Shown: positions 8,045-16,950, numbered from the stretch's first letter. The stretch is DNA of 28,494 nt from Clostridia bacterium (GCA_017464225.1 JAFUDW010000090.1:1-28494); one strand, 5' to 3'. Numbers and translations are program-made. The notes: generated from the letters alone by a model not told the origin.

Positions 8045-8992
8045 TCAGGTATACGTCTCCGGCAGATCGCTTTCCTCCAGGAAGATGGGGTTCGTCCAGG
8101 CGCGGCGGCCTTGGGCGTCCACGACAGTAGCGCGGATGTAACCATCCATGCGCAGCGTCTCGCAAGCCTCGGTAACGCTCTCGCCCGCCGACGCGGCGTG
8201 CACCTTATACGGCACGCGAAGATGGGTAAACAATATCTCCCGGACCGGGGAGCAGCGAAGATGCGCCTGGCCGTTTTCCACGTAAAAATCATAGATTTCA
8301 GGGCCGCAGGAGGAATAAAAAGCGCCGTTTTGCAGGGCGGACAGGATGGCCGGCACAGTGTTTTCGGCGTTCACGCGCACCCAGCCGTTGCAGTGCTGCT
8401 CCATTTTATGGCCGTCGTCGGTGGCCACGCCGTAGATCCTTTGGCCCTGGGCCAGCAGCTCGTCCCAGTAGGCGGCGTTGGTATCCAGCCTGTTTTCCAT
8501 AGCGCAGCCGCTGTTCCAGATCTCCATGGCAAAATTGCCCCGCAGCATCTCAAACTCCCGGGCAGGCGTGCCGCTCCATTGAGGATGGGCATAGATGGTC
8601 AGATTGCCGCAGCGATGGATCTCATCCAGATACTGCTGGGTGTCCTCGGGCCGGCTCAACGCCCAGCGCTCAAAGCGCTGATCCTGGCTGTAGCCGTTGC
8701 CGTCCTCCCGGCGCGGTCCCAGGCACACGATATGATGGCAGTGTGTTTCACGGCGCGATTTGGGAAAATTGCCGTCCATTTCCATGCCGGGCAAAATGGT
8801 GATGCCCTCCACGCCAAAGTTATCGTAATTATAAAAGCGGTGATCGGTGAGCGCCATAAAGTCGTAGCCGTTTTCCCGGTGCAGACGGATCACCTGGGCG
8901 GGCTCGCCCAGCCCGTCCGAGCGGGTGGTATGGCAATGCAGCGCGCCCTTGAGCAGGCGTCGTTCCCCAATAAAAGCGGCTTGTCGTTTCAT
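8045..8992 (-). CDS. PHP domain metallo-hydrolase (CehA/McbA-like)
   Basis: A 315-aa cytoplasmic protein of the PHP (polymerase and histidinol phosphatase) superfamily. Metal-ligand motifs appear in order: H19-x-H21 in LHCHTTRSDG, LTDH (D50, H51), GMEMDG (E71), HCHH (84-87), YAHP in the middle, and VATDDGH. These fit a two- or three-metal phosphoesterase or ester hydrolase; the CehA/McbA label is by overall pattern. There is no signal peptide. GGGAGG lies 8 bases before the ATG. The gene diverges from the sugar ABC importer across a shared 211-bp region and has its own promoter (9040-9068). The context suggests it processes the imported compound, but the substrate cannot be read from the sequence. 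Confidence 0.85.
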   Translation of the reverse strand: MKRQAAFIGERRLLKGALHCHTTRSDGLGEPAQVIRLHRENGYDFMALTDHRFYNYDNFGVEGITILPGMEMDGNFPKSRRETHCHHIVCLGPRREDGNGYSQDQRFERWALSRPEDTQQYLDEIHRCGNLTIYAHPQWSGTPAREFEMLRGNFAMEIWNSGCAMENRLDTNAAYWDELLAQGQRIYGVATDDGHKMEQHCNGWVRVNAENTVPAILSALQNGAFYSSCGPEIYDFYVENGQAHLRCSPVREILFTHLRVPYKVHAASAGESVTEACETLRMDGYIRATVVDAQGRRAWTNPIFLEESDLPETYT

Positions 8993-9039
8993 GACGGCAT
9001 CCTCCCGTATATATGCTCATGGCAAAGTCCACGCCTATT

Positions 9040-9068
9040 ACTATACCCCCATTCCGCCCATTTTTCAA
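9040..9068 (-). promoter_or_regulatory. Sigma-A promoter of the PHP hydrolase gene
   Basis: On the minus strand TTGAAA (9063-9068) and TATAGT (9040-9045) are 17 bases apart, 48 bases upstream of the start codon. Confidence 0.75.
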
Positions 9069-9100
9069 GGAGCGGATGCCGATCCGGAAAAAATACGACC

Positions 9101-9203
9101 GATTTTGGTAAAATGAGTAATCTGTTCTTTATGGTAGAATAATTATATAATATAGACAAATAACTGACGCTATAACCGATATTCCGGGACGGGAGGTGCG
9201 GAT
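9101..9203 (+). promoter_or_regulatory. AT-rich leader and probable promoter region of the ABC importer
   Basis: A strongly AT-rich stretch lies upstream of the first permease. It includes -10-like TAGAAT (9135-9140) and TATAAT (9146-9151), but no good -35 box sits at 17 bases from either. A weak -35 would fit activation by the downstream YesN-like regulator, but no direct-repeat site could be assigned with confidence. GGGAGG at 9191-9196 is the ribosome site. Confidence 0.4.
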
Positions 9204-10154
9204 GTGTCCATAAAACAGGCGGCCGGGCAGGCCGCGCGGCCCAGACGGCGGGTCAGGATCACAAAAAACCATATGGAAATATACCTGCTGTTCCTGCCCG
9301 TGGTGATCTGGTACGTGATTTTCTGCTATGTGCCCATGGGCGGTATTGTGATCGCTTTCAAAAATTTCAAGATCCTCAAGGGCATTTCAGGCAGCAAATG
9401 GGTGGGGCTGGATAATTACGCCTACCTGTTCTCGCTCCCTTCCTTCCACCAGGCGGTTAAAAACACCATCGTCATGGGCATCCAGCGGCTGGTATTCGCT
9501 TTCCCGCTGCCCATCGTATTCGCCATCCTGCTCAACGAGGTGAGCAACCTGCGGTTCAAAAAGCTGGTACAGACCACCAGCTACCTGCCGCATTTCATCT
9601 CCTGGTCGGTGGCGGGCGGCCTGGTATACATGCTGCTTTCGCCCAACACCGGCGCCATCAATAACCTGATCGTGCTGCTGGGCGGCCAGGCCCGCAACTA
9701 CATCGGCATGAGCCGCCATTTTCACCTGATCGTGCTCCTGTCCCATATCTGGAAACACCTGGGCTGGTCTTCCATCGTGTTCCTGGCCGCCATCACCGGC
9801 GTGGACGAGCAGCTGTACGACGCCGCCTACATCGACGGCGCGGGCAGGTTCAAGCGCATCTGGCACGTTACGCTGCCCAGCATCCGCAACACCATCGCCG
9901 TTATGCTGATCCTGGAGAGCGGCAACATCCTTTCGGTGAGCTTCAACCAGATCTACATCCTGATCAACGACGCCGTGCTGGACACCGGCGAAACGCTGGA
10001 TTACTTTGTATACCGCATGGGCCTGAGCAAGTCCCAAAACTTCTCGGTGGCCACGGCGGTATCGCTGATCAAATCCGTGGTGGGCCTGCTCATGATCCTG
10101 GGCACCAACCTGGCGGCCCGCCGGATGACCGATGGGGAGGGCGGCATATGGTAA
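9204..10154 (+). CDS. ABC sugar transporter permease, LplB type
   Basis: A 316-aa inner-membrane permease of the LplB/UgpA branch of carbohydrate ABC importers, with six predicted membrane helices after a basic cytoplasmic N-terminus. The opening HMEIYLLFLPVVIWYVIFCYVPMGG and the EAA loop (YDAAYIDGAGRFKRIWHVTLP, about 205-226), which contacts the ATPase, are typical. The start is GTG at 9204, after GGGAGG; the overlapping ATG at 9202 runs into a stop after three codons. It overlaps the next permease by 7 bases. No ATPase gene is nearby, which is usual for this family because a shared MsmX-type ATPase often serves several importers. Confidence 0.92.
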   Translation: MSIKQAAGQAARPRRRVRITKNHMEIYLLFLPVVIWYVIFCYVPMGGIVIAFKNFKILKGISGSKWVGLDNYAYLFSLPSFHQAVKNTIVMGIQRLVFAFPLPIVFAILLNEVSNLRFKKLVQTTSYLPHFISWSVAGGLVYMLLSPNTGAINNLIVLLGGQARNYIGMSRHFHLIVLLSHIWKHLGWSSIVFLAAITGVDEQLYDAAYIDGAGRFKRIWHVTLPSIRNTIAVMLILESGNILSVSFNQIYILINDAVLDTGETLDYFVYRMGLSKSQNFSVATAVSLIKSVVGLLMILGTNLAARRMTDGEGGIW

Positions 10155-11026
10155 AGTGGCGCGCGCTCAGCCGTTCGGAAAAAACCTTCCGCGTACTCAA
10201 CGCCCTTCTGATGACCGTGATCATGGCGATCATGGTCTATCCCTTCTGGTATGTGATCGTATGCTCCTTCTCCTCGCTGTCCCACATCCAGAACAGCACC
10301 TTCATCCTCTGGCCCGACGGCTTGCACCTGGAGGCCTACAAGCAGGTGTTCCGGAACGAATTGGTGCCCCGGGCCTACATGAACACTATTTTTATCACCG
10401 TGGTGGGCACGGCGCTGAGCATCTTTCTGACCATCCTGGGCGCCTTCTGCCTGTCCCGGCGCGGGCTGCCCGGGCATACGGCCATGACGGTGTTCGTGGT
10501 GTTTACCATGCTGTTCAACGGCGGCCTGATCCCCACCTACCTGCTGGTACGGCGGCTGGGCATGCTAAACACATTGTGGTCGGTGATTGTGCCCACCGCC
10601 ATCAACACCTACAACATGGTGATCATGCGCAATTTCTTCAGCGCCGTGCCGCCCGAATTGGAAGAAGCCGCCACCATCGACGGCGCCAGCCAGCGCCAAT
10701 ACCTGCTGCGCATCCTGCTGCCCCTGTCGGGCGCGTCCATCGCCACCATCACGCTGTTCTACGCCGTGGATTACTGGAACGCCTATTTCTACAGCCTGAT
10801 CTACATCACCAAGCGGCAGCTGCTCCCCATGCAGGCCATCCTGCGCCAGGTGCTCATGACCACCGAGATCGAAACGCTGATGTACGACGCCGCGGTGCAG
10901 ACGCTCCCCTCCGAAATGCTCAAGGACGCCATGATCGTGGTGACCGCCCTGCCCATCATCTGCCTGTATCCCTTCATCCAGCGCTACTTTGTCAAGGGCG
11001 TGATGGTGGGATCGCTGAAGGGCTGA
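10148..11026 (+). CDS. ABC sugar transporter permease, YtcP type
   Basis: A 292-aa partner permease of the UgpE/YtcP branch with six predicted helices. The EAA loop, ELEEAATIDGASQRQYLLRILLP, is at about 170-192. The start ATG overlaps the end of the first permease and is preceded by GGGGAGGG. With the upstream permease it should form the heterodimeric channel for the binding protein encoded 57 bases downstream. Its C-terminal FIQRYFVKGVMVGSLKG is the standard ending of the family. The ligand is unknown; relatives carry oligosaccharides such as rhamnogalacturonan or other complex-glycan fragments. Confidence 0.92.
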   Translation: MVKWRALSRSEKTFRVLNALLMTVIMAIMVYPFWYVIVCSFSSLSHIQNSTFILWPDGLHLEAYKQVFRNELVPRAYMNTIFITVVGTALSIFLTILGAFCLSRRGLPGHTAMTVFVVFTMLFNGGLIPTYLLVRRLGMLNTLWSVIVPTAINTYNMVIMRNFFSAVPPELEEAATIDGASQRQYLLRILLPLSGASIATITLFYAVDYWNAYFYSLIYITKRQLLPMQAILRQVLMTTEIETLMYDAAVQTLPSEMLKDAMIVVTALPIICLYPFIQRYFVKGVMVGSLKG

Positions 11027-11082
11027 CAAATCTGTTCCCGCTGCGCAGAACGCGCATGAAATCATTAAAAGGAGGCATTCCC

Positions 11083-12603
11083 ATGAAAAGAACCTTTTCC
11101 TTCCTGCTGGCCCTGGTCATGATGGCGGCCCTGCTGCCCGTCGTCGCCTCGGCTGACGAGCCCGTGGTGGTCACCGCCATGTGGAGCGGCGCCCGTCCCG
11201 AAAACGAGTTCACCGCCGAAACCCACCAGTACATCCTGGACACCCTGGGCATCGACCTGCAATTGACCCAGGTGACCGAGAACTTTGAGCAGCAGCTGGC
11301 GCTGGCCATCAGCGGCGGCGACATCCCCGACCTGATCTGGATGGACTACGATCCCTACGTAGCCTACGCTCAGGAAGGCCTGTTCTATGACCTGACCGAC
11401 CTGGTAGGCAAGTATTCCAATATCATGGAATATGTGGATACCAACGGCGCGGGCGAATACTGCTGGGACCGCATGACCATTGACGGCGCCATCTACGGCG
11501 TGCCCACCCGCTCCATCAACAAGACCATGTACACCGCCGCCATCCGCCAGGACTGGCTGGACAAGCTGGGTCTGCAGGTGCCCACCACCATCGATGAGCT
11601 CACCGAAGTGCTGCGCGCCTTCACCGAGGACGATCCCGACGGCGACGGCCTGAACAACACCTACGGCGTCAGCTGCACCGGCCTGGATTATTCCAGCGTG
11701 TTCTTCGGAGCCTTCGGCGCCACCTCCATGATGGATTATCTGCTGAACGACGACGGCACCGTGACCACCAACGTGATCAGCGATAACTACAAGGCCGCCC
11801 TGACCTACCTGAAGGAGATCTACGACAAGGGATACATGGATCCCGAAGTGTTCACCCAGTCCAACTCCCAGACCTATGAAAAGTTCGCCACGGGCAAGAT
11901 GGGCTACTGGCCCTGCTGGTGGTCTCACGGCGGCAGCGTATACCTCAAGTACGGCTTCGCCGATAACAACCCTGATGGCGAGATCAGCATGATCTATCCC
12001 ATCGCCGGCCCCGAGGGCGCTTCCGGCCTGCCCGCCACCGACCCCATCTGGAAGACCGTGGCCATCTCCTACAACTGCAAGAACGTGGACAAGGTGCTGG
12101 AGCTCATCGATTGGGAAATCACTCCCTACGGCTGGTACACCGTGCAGTGCGGCCTGGAGGGCGATTACTTTGAGATGGACGAAAACGGCAATGTGACCTG
12201 GTACTGGAGCCTGACCGGCAAGAGCAAGCGCGGCGACGACATCGCCGATATGGAGATCTACAAGTTCATTGAGAACCTGGGCCTGCAGCAGAAGCTGTAT
12301 GTGCTGGATAACTCCGATTACGGCGCCAAGCGCACCGCCGGCATCGCCACCTGCATGAACGCCAACGTGTACCAGAACCTGTTCATGGGCATGTACACCG
12401 ATGAGTACAACAGCCTGAACAGCGAGCTCAAGACCTATTACACCAACCAGACCGTCAAGTTCATCATGGGCGATCTGAGCCTGGATACCGATTGGGACAG
12501 CTACGTATCCACCTATCTGAACATGGGCGGCGAAAAGGTGCGCGCTTCCCTGCTGGAGAAGTATAACGCCGAGCATGGCACCTCCTATGTGTTTGCCGAC
12601 TGA
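11083..12603 (+). CDS. Extracellular solute-binding protein of the ABC importer
   Basis: A 506-aa LplA-like substrate-binding protein. The open frame extends far upstream inside the permease gene, but the start is the ATG at 11083, with AAAGGAGG 7-8 bases upstream and a classic signal peptide (about 1-22, ending VASA-DEP). The mature protein shows the usual family features: GGDIPDLIWMDYD, YGVPTR, RQDWLDKLGL and a DDPDGDGLNNTYG loop resembling a calcium site. There is no cysteine at the signal cleavage site, so it lacks the lipoprotein anchor expected for a monoderm binding protein. A hairpin follows at 12625-12651. The specific sugar is not deducible. Confidence 0.92.
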   Translation: MKRTFSFLLALVMMAALLPVVASADEPVVVTAMWSGARPENEFTAETHQYILDTLGIDLQLTQVTENFEQQLALAISGGDIPDLIWMDYDPYVAYAQEGLFYDLTDLVGKYSNIMEYVDTNGAGEYCWDRMTIDGAIYGVPTRSINKTMYTAAIRQDWLDKLGLQVPTTIDELTEVLRAFTEDDPDGDGLNNTYGVSCTGLDYSSVFFGAFGATSMMDYLLNDDGTVTTNVISDNYKAALTYLKEIYDKGYMDPEVFTQSNSQTYEKFATGKMGYWPCWWSHGGSVYLKYGFADNNPDGEISMIYPIAGPEGASGLPATDPIWKTVAISYNCKNVDKVLELIDWEITPYGWYTVQCGLEGDYFEMDENGNVTWYWSLTGKSKRGDDIADMEIYKFIENLGLQQKLYVLDNSDYGAKRTAGIATCMNANVYQNLFMGMYTDEYNSLNSELKTYYTNQTVKFIMGDLSLDTDWDSYVSTYLNMGGEKVRASLLEKYNAEHGTSYVFAD

Positions 12604-12624
12604 TCACTGAACCGCTGAATCTAT

Positions 12625-12655
12625 GGTGGGAACGGCCTGTCCGTTCCCACCTTTG
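12625..12655 (+). terminator. Terminator-like hairpin after the binding-protein gene
   Basis: A perfect 11-bp stem, GGTGGGAACGG/CCGTTCCCACC, with a 5-base loop is followed only by a short TTT. It starts 22 bases past the stop. The weak T-run may allow partial read-through into the two-component system. Confidence 0.6.
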
Positions 12656-12683
12656 TGGTATTGTGGTATATTCGGCGCGGTTA

Positions 12684-12692
12684 TGCTATAAT
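12684..12692 (+). promoter_or_regulatory. Extended -10 promoter of the two-component operon
   Basis: TGC-TATAAT (TATAAT at 12687-12692) is a perfect extended -10 element without a good -35 at the usual distance. It lies 32 bases before the kinase start and gives the sensor operon its own transcription. Confidence 0.6.
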
Positions 12693-12723
12693 GTACCAAA
12701 GTCCGCGCTTTGGAGGGAGCCAT

Positions 12724-14478
12724 ATGAAAAAGGAACGCTCGCTGGAGGGGAAAATGAACCTGCTGATGGTGATCTTCGCCGTCATATCCCTGGGCCTGCT
12801 GCTGGCGGTGTTCCTGGTAGGCAGCTGGCGCTCCTTTGTGTCCTCCCGGGCGGCCGATATGGAGCGCGAGCTGCGCAGCGCCGATATGGATATGCAGCTT
12901 ATCCGCACCCAGACCGAAAACATCGTGCATACCTTTATCACCTCGGGCGATCTGTCCAGCCTGATGGCCAGCAAGACCAAAGCCCAATGGGTGACCAATT
13001 ACAACAGCCGCGTCAATAATGAAGCCAGCCGCGTGGAGGGCTATCTTTCAGCCCTGGACGCCCGCATCGCCATCATTTTCGATTTTGGGGAGGAAGATAT
13101 GCCGCTGGAGCACTGGGGCACGCTGCTGAGCCATAATCGATTTGAAGACCACGCGCCTTACCAGGATTTTGTGCGCAGCGGCAAGCGTTCAGGCTGGGCG
13201 GGCATCGTACAGGCACTCCCCGATCAGGTGTCCCGTTCCTTTGACTTCCGGAGCATCGGCCAGCGAATGGTATATTTTGCCGCGCCCTTCGCGGCTTCCC
13301 CCGCCGTTAGTCTGGTGGTGGAATGCGCCCTGAGCGGACAGCCCTTCCTGGAAGCGGCCCAGCGGCGGCTGAGCGGCGATCTGTACGCCATGTACTCGGC
13401 AGGCCAGCTCTGCGCCACCAACGACCCGGAGAGCCCCGAAGCCCCCGCGAACATCCCCGAGGACGGCTTTTTGATCGCCCAAGGCAGCCTATGGAAAAAG
13501 CTGGAGATCGACGGGCTGAACACGCTGCTGGTGGTGCGCGCGCCGCTCAGCAGCCTGATCTGGGAGGCCGTGAACATGCAGGGCGCGCTGCTGCTGCTGA
13601 CCGTCGCCCTGGCAGCGGCGCTGTTTCTGATCTTCAAGCGGGTGCTCAAGGGCGTGCTGCGGCGCATGGAAAATCTGGCGGCGGCGGCCGACCGGCTCCG
13701 GGCCGAGGATGAGATCATCGTGCTGCCCGAGGATGGCAGCGACGAGGTGGGCCGCGTGATCCTGGCCATCAACCGGCTGCTGGAGCGGATCGAGCAGCAG
13801 CGCAGAGAGGCCGTGCAGCAGGAAAAGGACAAGCGCAAAATGTCGGCGCTGGCGCTGCAATACCAGCTCAATCCGCATTTTCTGTTCAACTCCCTGCAGT
13901 GGGTGCAATTGGAAATGGAGCGCCAGGGCGTTACCCCCGCCGCCTGCGACAGCGTGGCCGTCCTTGGCCGCGTGCTGCATTACAACCTTTCGGAATCGCC
14001 CACAGCCACATTGGCCCAGGAACGGGAGCACCTGCAGGCCTATACCGCCTTCATGTCGCAGATGAAGCAGCAGCCCATCACCCTGCAGGTGCAGGTGGAG
14101 GAAGCGCTGCTTTCCCAGCCGGTGCTGCGCTTCATGCTGCAGCCCATTGTGGAAAACGCGCTGCAGCACGGGCTTACGCCCGGGCGCGCCCTGCGCATCC
14201 AGGTATCCATTCGGGAGGAGGAGGGCATGCTGACGATCACGGCGGAAAACGACGGCAAGCCCATCGGCGAGGAAAACCTGGCCCGTATCCGCGGTATTTT
14301 CAGCGATCCCACGCGGCAGGAAAAATCCGGCTATGGCCTGAGCAACCTGATCCAACGCCTGCGCCTGCGCTATGGCGACGGTTACAGCATCAACGCGGTA
14401 TCGAGCGCGGAACGGACAGCCTTCATCCTCCGGATCCCCAAAGAACAGGCACTGCCCGCGGGAGGTGAGCGGCAATGA
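12724..14478 (+). CDS. Sensor histidine kinase, YesM family
   Basis: A 584-aa membrane kinase. One helix (about 10-35), an extracytoplasmic sensor region of about 245 residues, a second helix (about 283-303) and a HAMP-like linker lead to the His_kinase domain, whose QLNPHFLFN box carries the phospho-acceptor H385. The ATPase domain shows VENALQHG, a D-G segment and GYGLSNLIQRL. The start at 12724 is set by GGAGGGAG just upstream; a longer frame would begin before the ribosome site. Its stop overlaps the regulator start (ATGA). With the LplB/YtcP importer immediately upstream, it probably senses the same glycan or its transport status. Confidence 0.93.
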   Translation: MKKERSLEGKMNLLMVIFAVISLGLLLAVFLVGSWRSFVSSRAADMERELRSADMDMQLIRTQTENIVHTFITSGDLSSLMASKTKAQWVTNYNSRVNNEASRVEGYLSALDARIAIIFDFGEEDMPLEHWGTLLSHNRFEDHAPYQDFVRSGKRSGWAGIVQALPDQVSRSFDFRSIGQRMVYFAAPFAASPAVSLVVECALSGQPFLEAAQRRLSGDLYAMYSAGQLCATNDPESPEAPANIPEDGFLIAQGSLWKKLEIDGLNTLLVVRAPLSSLIWEAVNMQGALLLLTVALAAALFLIFKRVLKGVLRRMENLAAAADRLRAEDEIIVLPEDGSDEVGRVILAINRLLERIEQQRREAVQQEKDKRKMSALALQYQLNPHFLFNSLQWVQLEMERQGVTPAACDSVAVLGRVLHYNLSESPTATLAQEREHLQAYTAFMSQMKQQPITLQVQVEEALLSQPVLRFMLQPIVENALQHGLTPGRALRIQVSIREEEGMLTITAENDGKPIGEENLARIRGIFSDPTRQEKSGYGLSNLIQRLRLRYGDGYSINAVSSAERTAFILRIPKEQALPAGGERQ

Positions 14479-15569
14479 TCTATCTGGTGGTCGACGACGA
14501 GATCGCCATCTGCCAGGGCACGGTGCGGCGCCTGCGGCAGTTTTTGGAGGCGGAGGATACCGTGATCTCGGCGTCCTCCGGAGAGGAAGCGCTGGAAAAG
14601 TTCGGCGCGCAGCGCCCCGATATCGTGATCACCGATATCCGCATGGGCACGATGAGCGGACTGGATTTTCTGGCCGAAGCCCAGCGGCAATGGGCCGATT
14701 TCGCCAGCATCATCGTAACGGCCTACGATCAGTTTTCCTATGCCCAGCAGGCCATCCGGCTGGGCGTGGAGGACTATCTGGTGAAGCCCTACACTGTATC
14801 CGAGCTGCGGCAAGCCGTTCAGCGCGCAGCCCGGCGGCTTTCCGAAAGCCGGTCGGCCCGGCGGGCGGTGCTGGATAAAGCGCTGGATCAGGCGGTCCGC
14901 ATGGGCGGCAGACTGGAGGCGCGCATGTTTGCCGAAGCCGGTTATCCCGCCCCGCCGGAAAACGTCTCCCTGGCGATATGGCAGGGCGATCTGCCATCGC
15001 CCCTGTCCCCCGCAGGCTGGCATTACGGGGACGCCCAGCGGCGGTATTGCCTGGGCGCGCCCGGAGCGCTTTCGGCGGCCTTCGCCGCGCTGACGGGCGT
15101 GCGGGCCGGCATTTCCCTTCCGGGGGACGATCTTGGAAAAATGCTGAGCCAGGCCCGGCGGGCCCTGGAGATCAGCGCTTATCCCGGCATGCCCGCCGTG
15201 GTGGTCTACCGGGAGGAATTCGCCACCGACGAGCTGTTCCGCCAGGGCGCGGCGGTGGCCTTCGCCATGGATTATGTGCGCAAGCACATGGGCGAGCCCA
15301 TTTCCATGGACACCGTCTGCGAAAAGCTGCATATGAATTACAGCTATTTCAGCCGCCAGTTCAAGCAGCAGACCGGGCTGTCCTTTTCCCATTTTCTGCT
15401 GCGGGAGCAAATGCAGTGGGCGGCGGAGCGGATGCGCGGCGGCATGCGGGTCAACGAGGCGGCGGGCGTGCTGGGCTACCAAAGCGTGGAAAGCTTCAGC
15501 AAGGCTTTTTCCCGCATATACGGCATAAGCCCCAGGGGCTATCTGCAAAAGGAGGAAAAAAACCGATGA
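14475..15569 (+). CDS. Response regulator with AraC-type output domain, YesN family
   Basis: A 364-aa cytoplasmic regulator. The receiver domain (1-120) has the acidic pair D7-D8, phospho-acceptor D54 in ITDIRM, T82 and K104. A degenerate middle region (about 125-255) precedes the C-terminal AraC-type DNA-binding domain (about 258-360) with both helix-turn-helix units, including the second around VNEAAGVLGYQSVESFSKAFSRIYGISPRGY. Four-base ATGA overlaps with the kinase upstream and the hydrolase downstream show tight translational coupling. Likely target: the importer promoter region near 9101-9203 and perhaps the divergent PHP gene. Confidence 0.94.
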   Translation: MIYLVVDDEIAICQGTVRRLRQFLEAEDTVISASSGEEALEKFGAQRPDIVITDIRMGTMSGLDFLAEAQRQWADFASIIVTAYDQFSYAQQAIRLGVEDYLVKPYTVSELRQAVQRAARRLSESRSARRAVLDKALDQAVRMGGRLEARMFAEAGYPAPPENVSLAIWQGDLPSPLSPAGWHYGDAQRRYCLGAPGALSAAFAALTGVRAGISLPGDDLGKMLSQARRALEISAYPGMPAVVVYREEFATDELFRQGAAVAFAMDYVRKHMGEPISMDTVCEKLHMNYSYFSRQFKQQTGLSFSHFLLREQMQWAAERMRGGMRVNEAAGVLGYQSVESFSKAFSRIYGISPRGYLQKEEKNR

Positions 15570-16441
15570 AGCTTGTATTTCTTGGCACCGGCGCGGGAGA
15601 AAGCTATCCCGGCCTGTGGTGCGATTGCCCGCACTGCGCTTACGCGCGCAAGGCCAGAGGACGCAATATCCGGGCCAACAGCTGCGCCGTGCTGGATGAT
15701 ACGATGATGCTGGATATGGGCCCCATGTGCTTTGACGCAGCGGCGCGGTTTGGCGTGGATCTGAGCCATGTGACCACGCTGCTGATCACTCATCCCCATC
15801 CCGATCATCTGTACCCCAGGCATCTGCACTGGCGCGTGACCGTGGACAGCCAGAACGCCCTGCCCTATCCCGAGCAGCTGCATTTGGGCGGTCCGCGCTT
15901 TACCGACGTGCCCACGCTGCATATTTTTGGCAACGATCGGGTGGCTGAGGCGCTGGAACCGGCCTTCCGGGAGGATATCCACGCGGTATTCCATCCCATT
16001 CATGAAGGCGTGCCCTTTGAAAGCGACGGCTATACCGTGACGCCCGTGCGGGGCAATCATCATGAGCCGGGCTTTGCCCACAGCTATATCATCCAGAGGG
16101 ACGGCGGCACTCTGCTGTACGCCCTGGATACAGGCACCTTTCCCGAGGACAGCATGGCGCTGATCACACAGAAGCGCTATGATATGATCGTGATGGAGGG
16201 CACCACCGGCCTCAACGAGCAGTATGGCGGGCATATGTGCCTGGAAAACAACAAAAAATTCCGTCAGCGCCTCATGGAAGCAGGCGCGATCCGCCCGGAT
16301 ACGCCCTTCCTGCTCACCCATATGTCCCCCCATTGGTGCCCGCCCCACGACTGGTATCAGTCCATGGCAGCGCCTTACGGCATCACGCTGGCTTACGACG
16401 GCATGGAAGTGGAGATCGGAAGCGGGATCCAGGGGGAATAA
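15566..16441 (+). CDS. PhnP-like metallo-beta-lactamase-fold phosphodiesterase
   Basis: A 291-aa cytoplasmic hydrolase. The metal motif H76-x-H78-x-D80-H81 (THPHPDH), later histidines in GNHHEPGFAHSY, the aspartate in LDTGTF and the histidine in LTHMSPHW complete a dinuclear site. An N-terminal C19-x-C21-x2-C24 cluster matches the extra structural zinc site of PhnP, which opens cyclic ribose phosphate in the C-P lyase pathway. No C-P lyase gene is present, so a different phosphodiester substrate is likely. Start chosen from AAAGGAGG and the 4-base overlap with the regulator. A hydrolase co-transcribed with YesM/YesN is likely to act on the compound that pair senses. Confidence 0.85.
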   Translation: MKLVFLGTGAGESYPGLWCDCPHCAYARKARGRNIRANSCAVLDDTMMLDMGPMCFDAAARFGVDLSHVTTLLITHPHPDHLYPRHLHWRVTVDSQNALPYPEQLHLGGPRFTDVPTLHIFGNDRVAEALEPAFREDIHAVFHPIHEGVPFESDGYTVTPVRGNHHEPGFAHSYIIQRDGGTLLYALDTGTFPEDSMALITQKRYDMIVMEGTTGLNEQYGGHMCLENNKKFRQRLMEAGAIRPDTPFLLTHMSPHWCPPHDWYQSMAAPYGITLAYDGMEVEIGSGIQGE

Positions 16442-16470
16442 GAAATCGTATCGATAAACAAGAGCTTCAT

Positions 16471-16902
16471 GGGGGGAACGTTAAGGGGCGCTGCCCCTTT
16501 ATATTCCTGCCGGGGTGGGGAGCCTATCCGGGGCCTTCCGGCCCGCTTCTTGCTGAAAATACCTGAATGGAGCATTTTCCGGACGCTCGAAGCCCCTGGA
16601 CCCGGCTGCGGCGGATGTTGCTTGGCGACGTAAACAGGCAACCCCGTTTGAGGTAGGCACGCGAAGCGGGCCGAGGATTGCGAAGCAATCCCGAAAAAGG
16701 CACGGGACGGCAGATGGAGCTTGCTCCGTTCTGTCGGCACTGGCCTTTTTCTTTGCCTCAGACACCATCTACACGCTTTTCCTTCCAGCTTATCTGGCGG
16801 AAACCGCTTGGTATTGTCATCAAGCATGTTCGCCAGGTGAGGTCTAGGATGCGAAGTCTCCTGGCGCAGGGCTCGAGGCCGCGGAGGCCTCGAACGCCCC
16901 CC
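16471..16902 (+). repeat. Dispersed multi-hairpin repeat, copy C (divergent, about 430 bp)
   Basis: It starts GGGGGGAACG with the hairpin AAGGGGCGCTGCCCCTT and ends with TCGAGGCC-GCGGA-GGCCTCGA followed by CGCCCCCC, so the ends are inverted relative to each other. The central block present in copies B and D (from the GCGCAAAGAGCGC region through the TGACGTCGGC hairpin) is missing, and an unrelated stretch of about 65 bases lies near 16530-16600. The conserved tail GCACGCGAAGCGGGCCGAGG is intact. It lies between the converging MBL-hydrolase and YhbY genes. Confidence 0.85.
16694..16751. terminator. Bidirectional terminator-like hairpin in repeat copy C
   Basis: AAAAAGGC pairs with GCCTTTTT, and the stem tip is GGAGC-TT-GCTCC. 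Compared with copy B (AAAAAGC/GCTTTTT, GAGC/GCTC), both arms change together. It is followed by CTTTG, as in copies A and B. Confidence 0.6.
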
Positions 16903-16950
16903 AGCCCCTGCTTCTCTTCAGTAATATATTGTTGCCCCTCTCCCGAACGC

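Noticed and set aside
10132..11082. Upstream extension of the solute-binding-protein frame
   Set aside because: It runs through the second permease in another frame. The signal peptide and ribosome site place the start at 11083.
11065..12576. 503-aa minus-strand frame
   Set aside because: Antisense shadow of the solute-binding protein; low-complexity G/H/V composition and no ribosome site.
14978..15565. Extension of the MBL-hydrolase frame upstream
   Set aside because: Overlaps the response regulator; composition is shadow-like. AAAGGAGG and the 4-base overlap fix the start at 15566.
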